DNA of 7,381 bases from Microbacterium sp. (GTDB lineage Bacteria > Actinomycetota > Actinomycetes > Actinomycetales > Microbacteriaceae). The position numbers and the translations under genes are program-made. The stretch's first letter is position 1, and every line of letters begins with the position of its first letter. The stretch lies in NCBI GenBank assembly GCA_031286555.1, contig JAITUD010000255.1:1-7381 (forward strand), written 5' to 3'. The notes under the pieces were generated by a model. The model was not told where the DNA came from, searched no databases, and saw only the letters and a program-made list of their open reading frames with translations. Below are positions 6,676-7,381 of this stretch, piece by piece.

Positions 6676-7380
6676 TCAGGCTGCGGCGAGTGCGGCCGCG
6701 ACGACGTCGAGGCCCTCGTTCAGCAGGTCGTCGCCGATCGAGAGCGGCGGCAGGAAGCGGATGACGTTGCCGAAGGTGCCGCAGGTGAGCACGATCACGC
6801 CCTCCGCGATCGCGGCCTTGGCGACCTTCGCGGTCAGTGCGGCATCCGGGGCTCCGGTGGCCGGGTCGACGAACTCGGCGGCGATCATCGCACCGTGGCC
6901 GCGGACCTCGCCGATGCGCGGGTCGCTGGTCTGCATGACCGCGAGACGGCCGAGCAGGATGCTGCCGATCTCGGCCGCCCGCTGCACGAGGCCCTCGTTC
7001 TCGAAGGCGTCGATCGCGGCGATGGCCGCGGCGCAGGCGATCGGGTTGCCGCCGTAGGTGCCGCCCAGGCCGCCGGCGTGCGCGGCGTCCATGATCTCGG
7101 CGCGGCCGGTGACGCCGGCGAGCGGGAGGCCCGCGGCGATGCCCTTGGCGGTGGTGATCAGGTCGGGCTCGATGCCGAAGATCTCGCTGGCGAACATGTG
7201 ACCGGTGCGCGCGAACCCGGTCTGCACCTCGTCGGCGATGAAGACCACGCCGTTCGCGCGGCACCAGTCCACGACGTCGTTCAGGAAGCCGTCGGCCGGG
7301 ACGATGAAGCCGCCCTCGCCCTGGATGGGCTCGATGATGATGGCGGCGAGGTTGTCGGCGCCGACCTGCTTCTCGATCAG
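6676..7380 (-). CDS. gabT: 4-aminobutyrate (GABA) aminotransferase, C-terminal half, 5' end missing
   Basis: This PLP enzyme transfers the amino group of GABA to 2-oxoglutarate, giving succinic semialdehyde and glutamate. The frame is open to the window edge; 234 codons are visible, about half of the usual 425-450 residues. Numbering the fragment from the edge, EPIQGEGGF (17-25) includes Glu22, which sits where E. coli GabT has Glu211, the residue that allows dual recognition of GABA and glutamate. IADEVQTGFARTG includes Asp50 (Asp239 equivalent, PLP pyridine nitrogen), and TTAKGIAAGLPLAG includes the Schiff-base Lys79 (Lys268 equivalent). The Asp-Lys spacing of 29 matches the E. coli enzyme. 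GGLGGTYGGNP follows, a GabT-type substrate/cofactor segment. A GTG at 7272 lies inside the conserved domain and is not the start. The stop TGA is at 6678-6676, just before a hairpin. Its product is the substrate of GabD in the same cluster. Confidence 0.94.
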   Translation of the reverse strand: MIEKQVGADNLAAIIIEPIQGEGGFIVPADGFLNDVVDWCRANGVVFIADEVQTGFARTGHMFASEIFGIEPDLITTAKGIAAGLPLAGVTGRAEIMDAAHAGGLGGTYGGNPIACAAAIAAIDAFENEGLVQRAAEIGSILLGRLAVMQTSDPRIGEVRGHGAMIAAEFVDPATGAPDAALTAKVAKAAIAEGVIVLTCGTFGNVIRFLPPLSIGDDLLNEGLDVVAAALAAA

Positions 7381-7381
7381 G

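Noticed and set aside
7270..7272. GTG at 7272 as the gabT start
   Set aside because: Conserved GabT sequence (EPIQGEGGF with the Glu211 equivalent) continues in frame upstream to the window edge, so this GTG is an internal valine.
1..7381. Mobile elements, CRISPR arrays, tRNA or rRNA genes, phage genes or a defence system
   Set aside because: The genes are contiguous metabolic genes of uniform composition with almost no intergenic space. No direct-repeat array, transposase, integrase or cloverleaf-like sequence was seen on either strand.

Overview
This window looks like chromosomal DNA of a high-GC actinobacterium, most probably a member of the Microbacteriaceae (Microbacterium-like). The evidence is the GC-rich third codon positions, short AGGA-type ribosome binding sites, tightly packed same-strand genes, and an oxidase that matches what I remember of actinobacterial putrescine oxidase. 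The family-level placement is an inference; no rRNA or other phylogenetic marker is present.

All genes lie on the minus strand and read from high to low coordinates. In transcription order they are: the C-terminal half of a 4-aminobutyrate aminotransferase (gabT, 7380-6676, cut by the window edge); a 90-base spacer with a perfect 11-bp inverted repeat; a flavin-dependent putrescine oxidase (puo, 6585-5224); a tandem-domain universal stress protein (5227-4343); an APC-family amino acid/polyamine permease (4343-2781); a succinate-semialdehyde dehydrogenase (gabD, 2755-1280); and a second, divergent aldehyde dehydrogenase of the YneI/Sad (GabD1) type (1268 to the window edge, 3' end missing). 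From puo onward the genes overlap or are separated by 25 bases or fewer, so these five very likely form one operon. gabT probably belongs to it or sits just upstream as a separately tuned unit.

Together the genes describe a complete route from putrescine to succinate. The permease would import putrescine. Putrescine oxidase converts it with O2 to 4-aminobutanal, NH3 and H2O2. An aldehyde dehydrogenase, plausibly the second one, oxidises 4-aminobutanal to GABA. GabT transaminates GABA to succinic semialdehyde, and GabD oxidises that to succinate for the TCA cycle. No regulator and no catalase gene lies in the window.

The enzymes are individually familiar. The most interesting points are: a two-domain universal stress protein joined by start/stop overlaps to an H2O2-producing oxidase on one side and a transporter on the other; opposite charges at one active-site position of the two dehydrogenases, which suggests a division of labour; the hairpin between gabT and puo; and a recurring GGATGC/GCATCC hexamer that accounts for many of the minority GAT and GCA codons. 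I did not find a wholly unknown system here.
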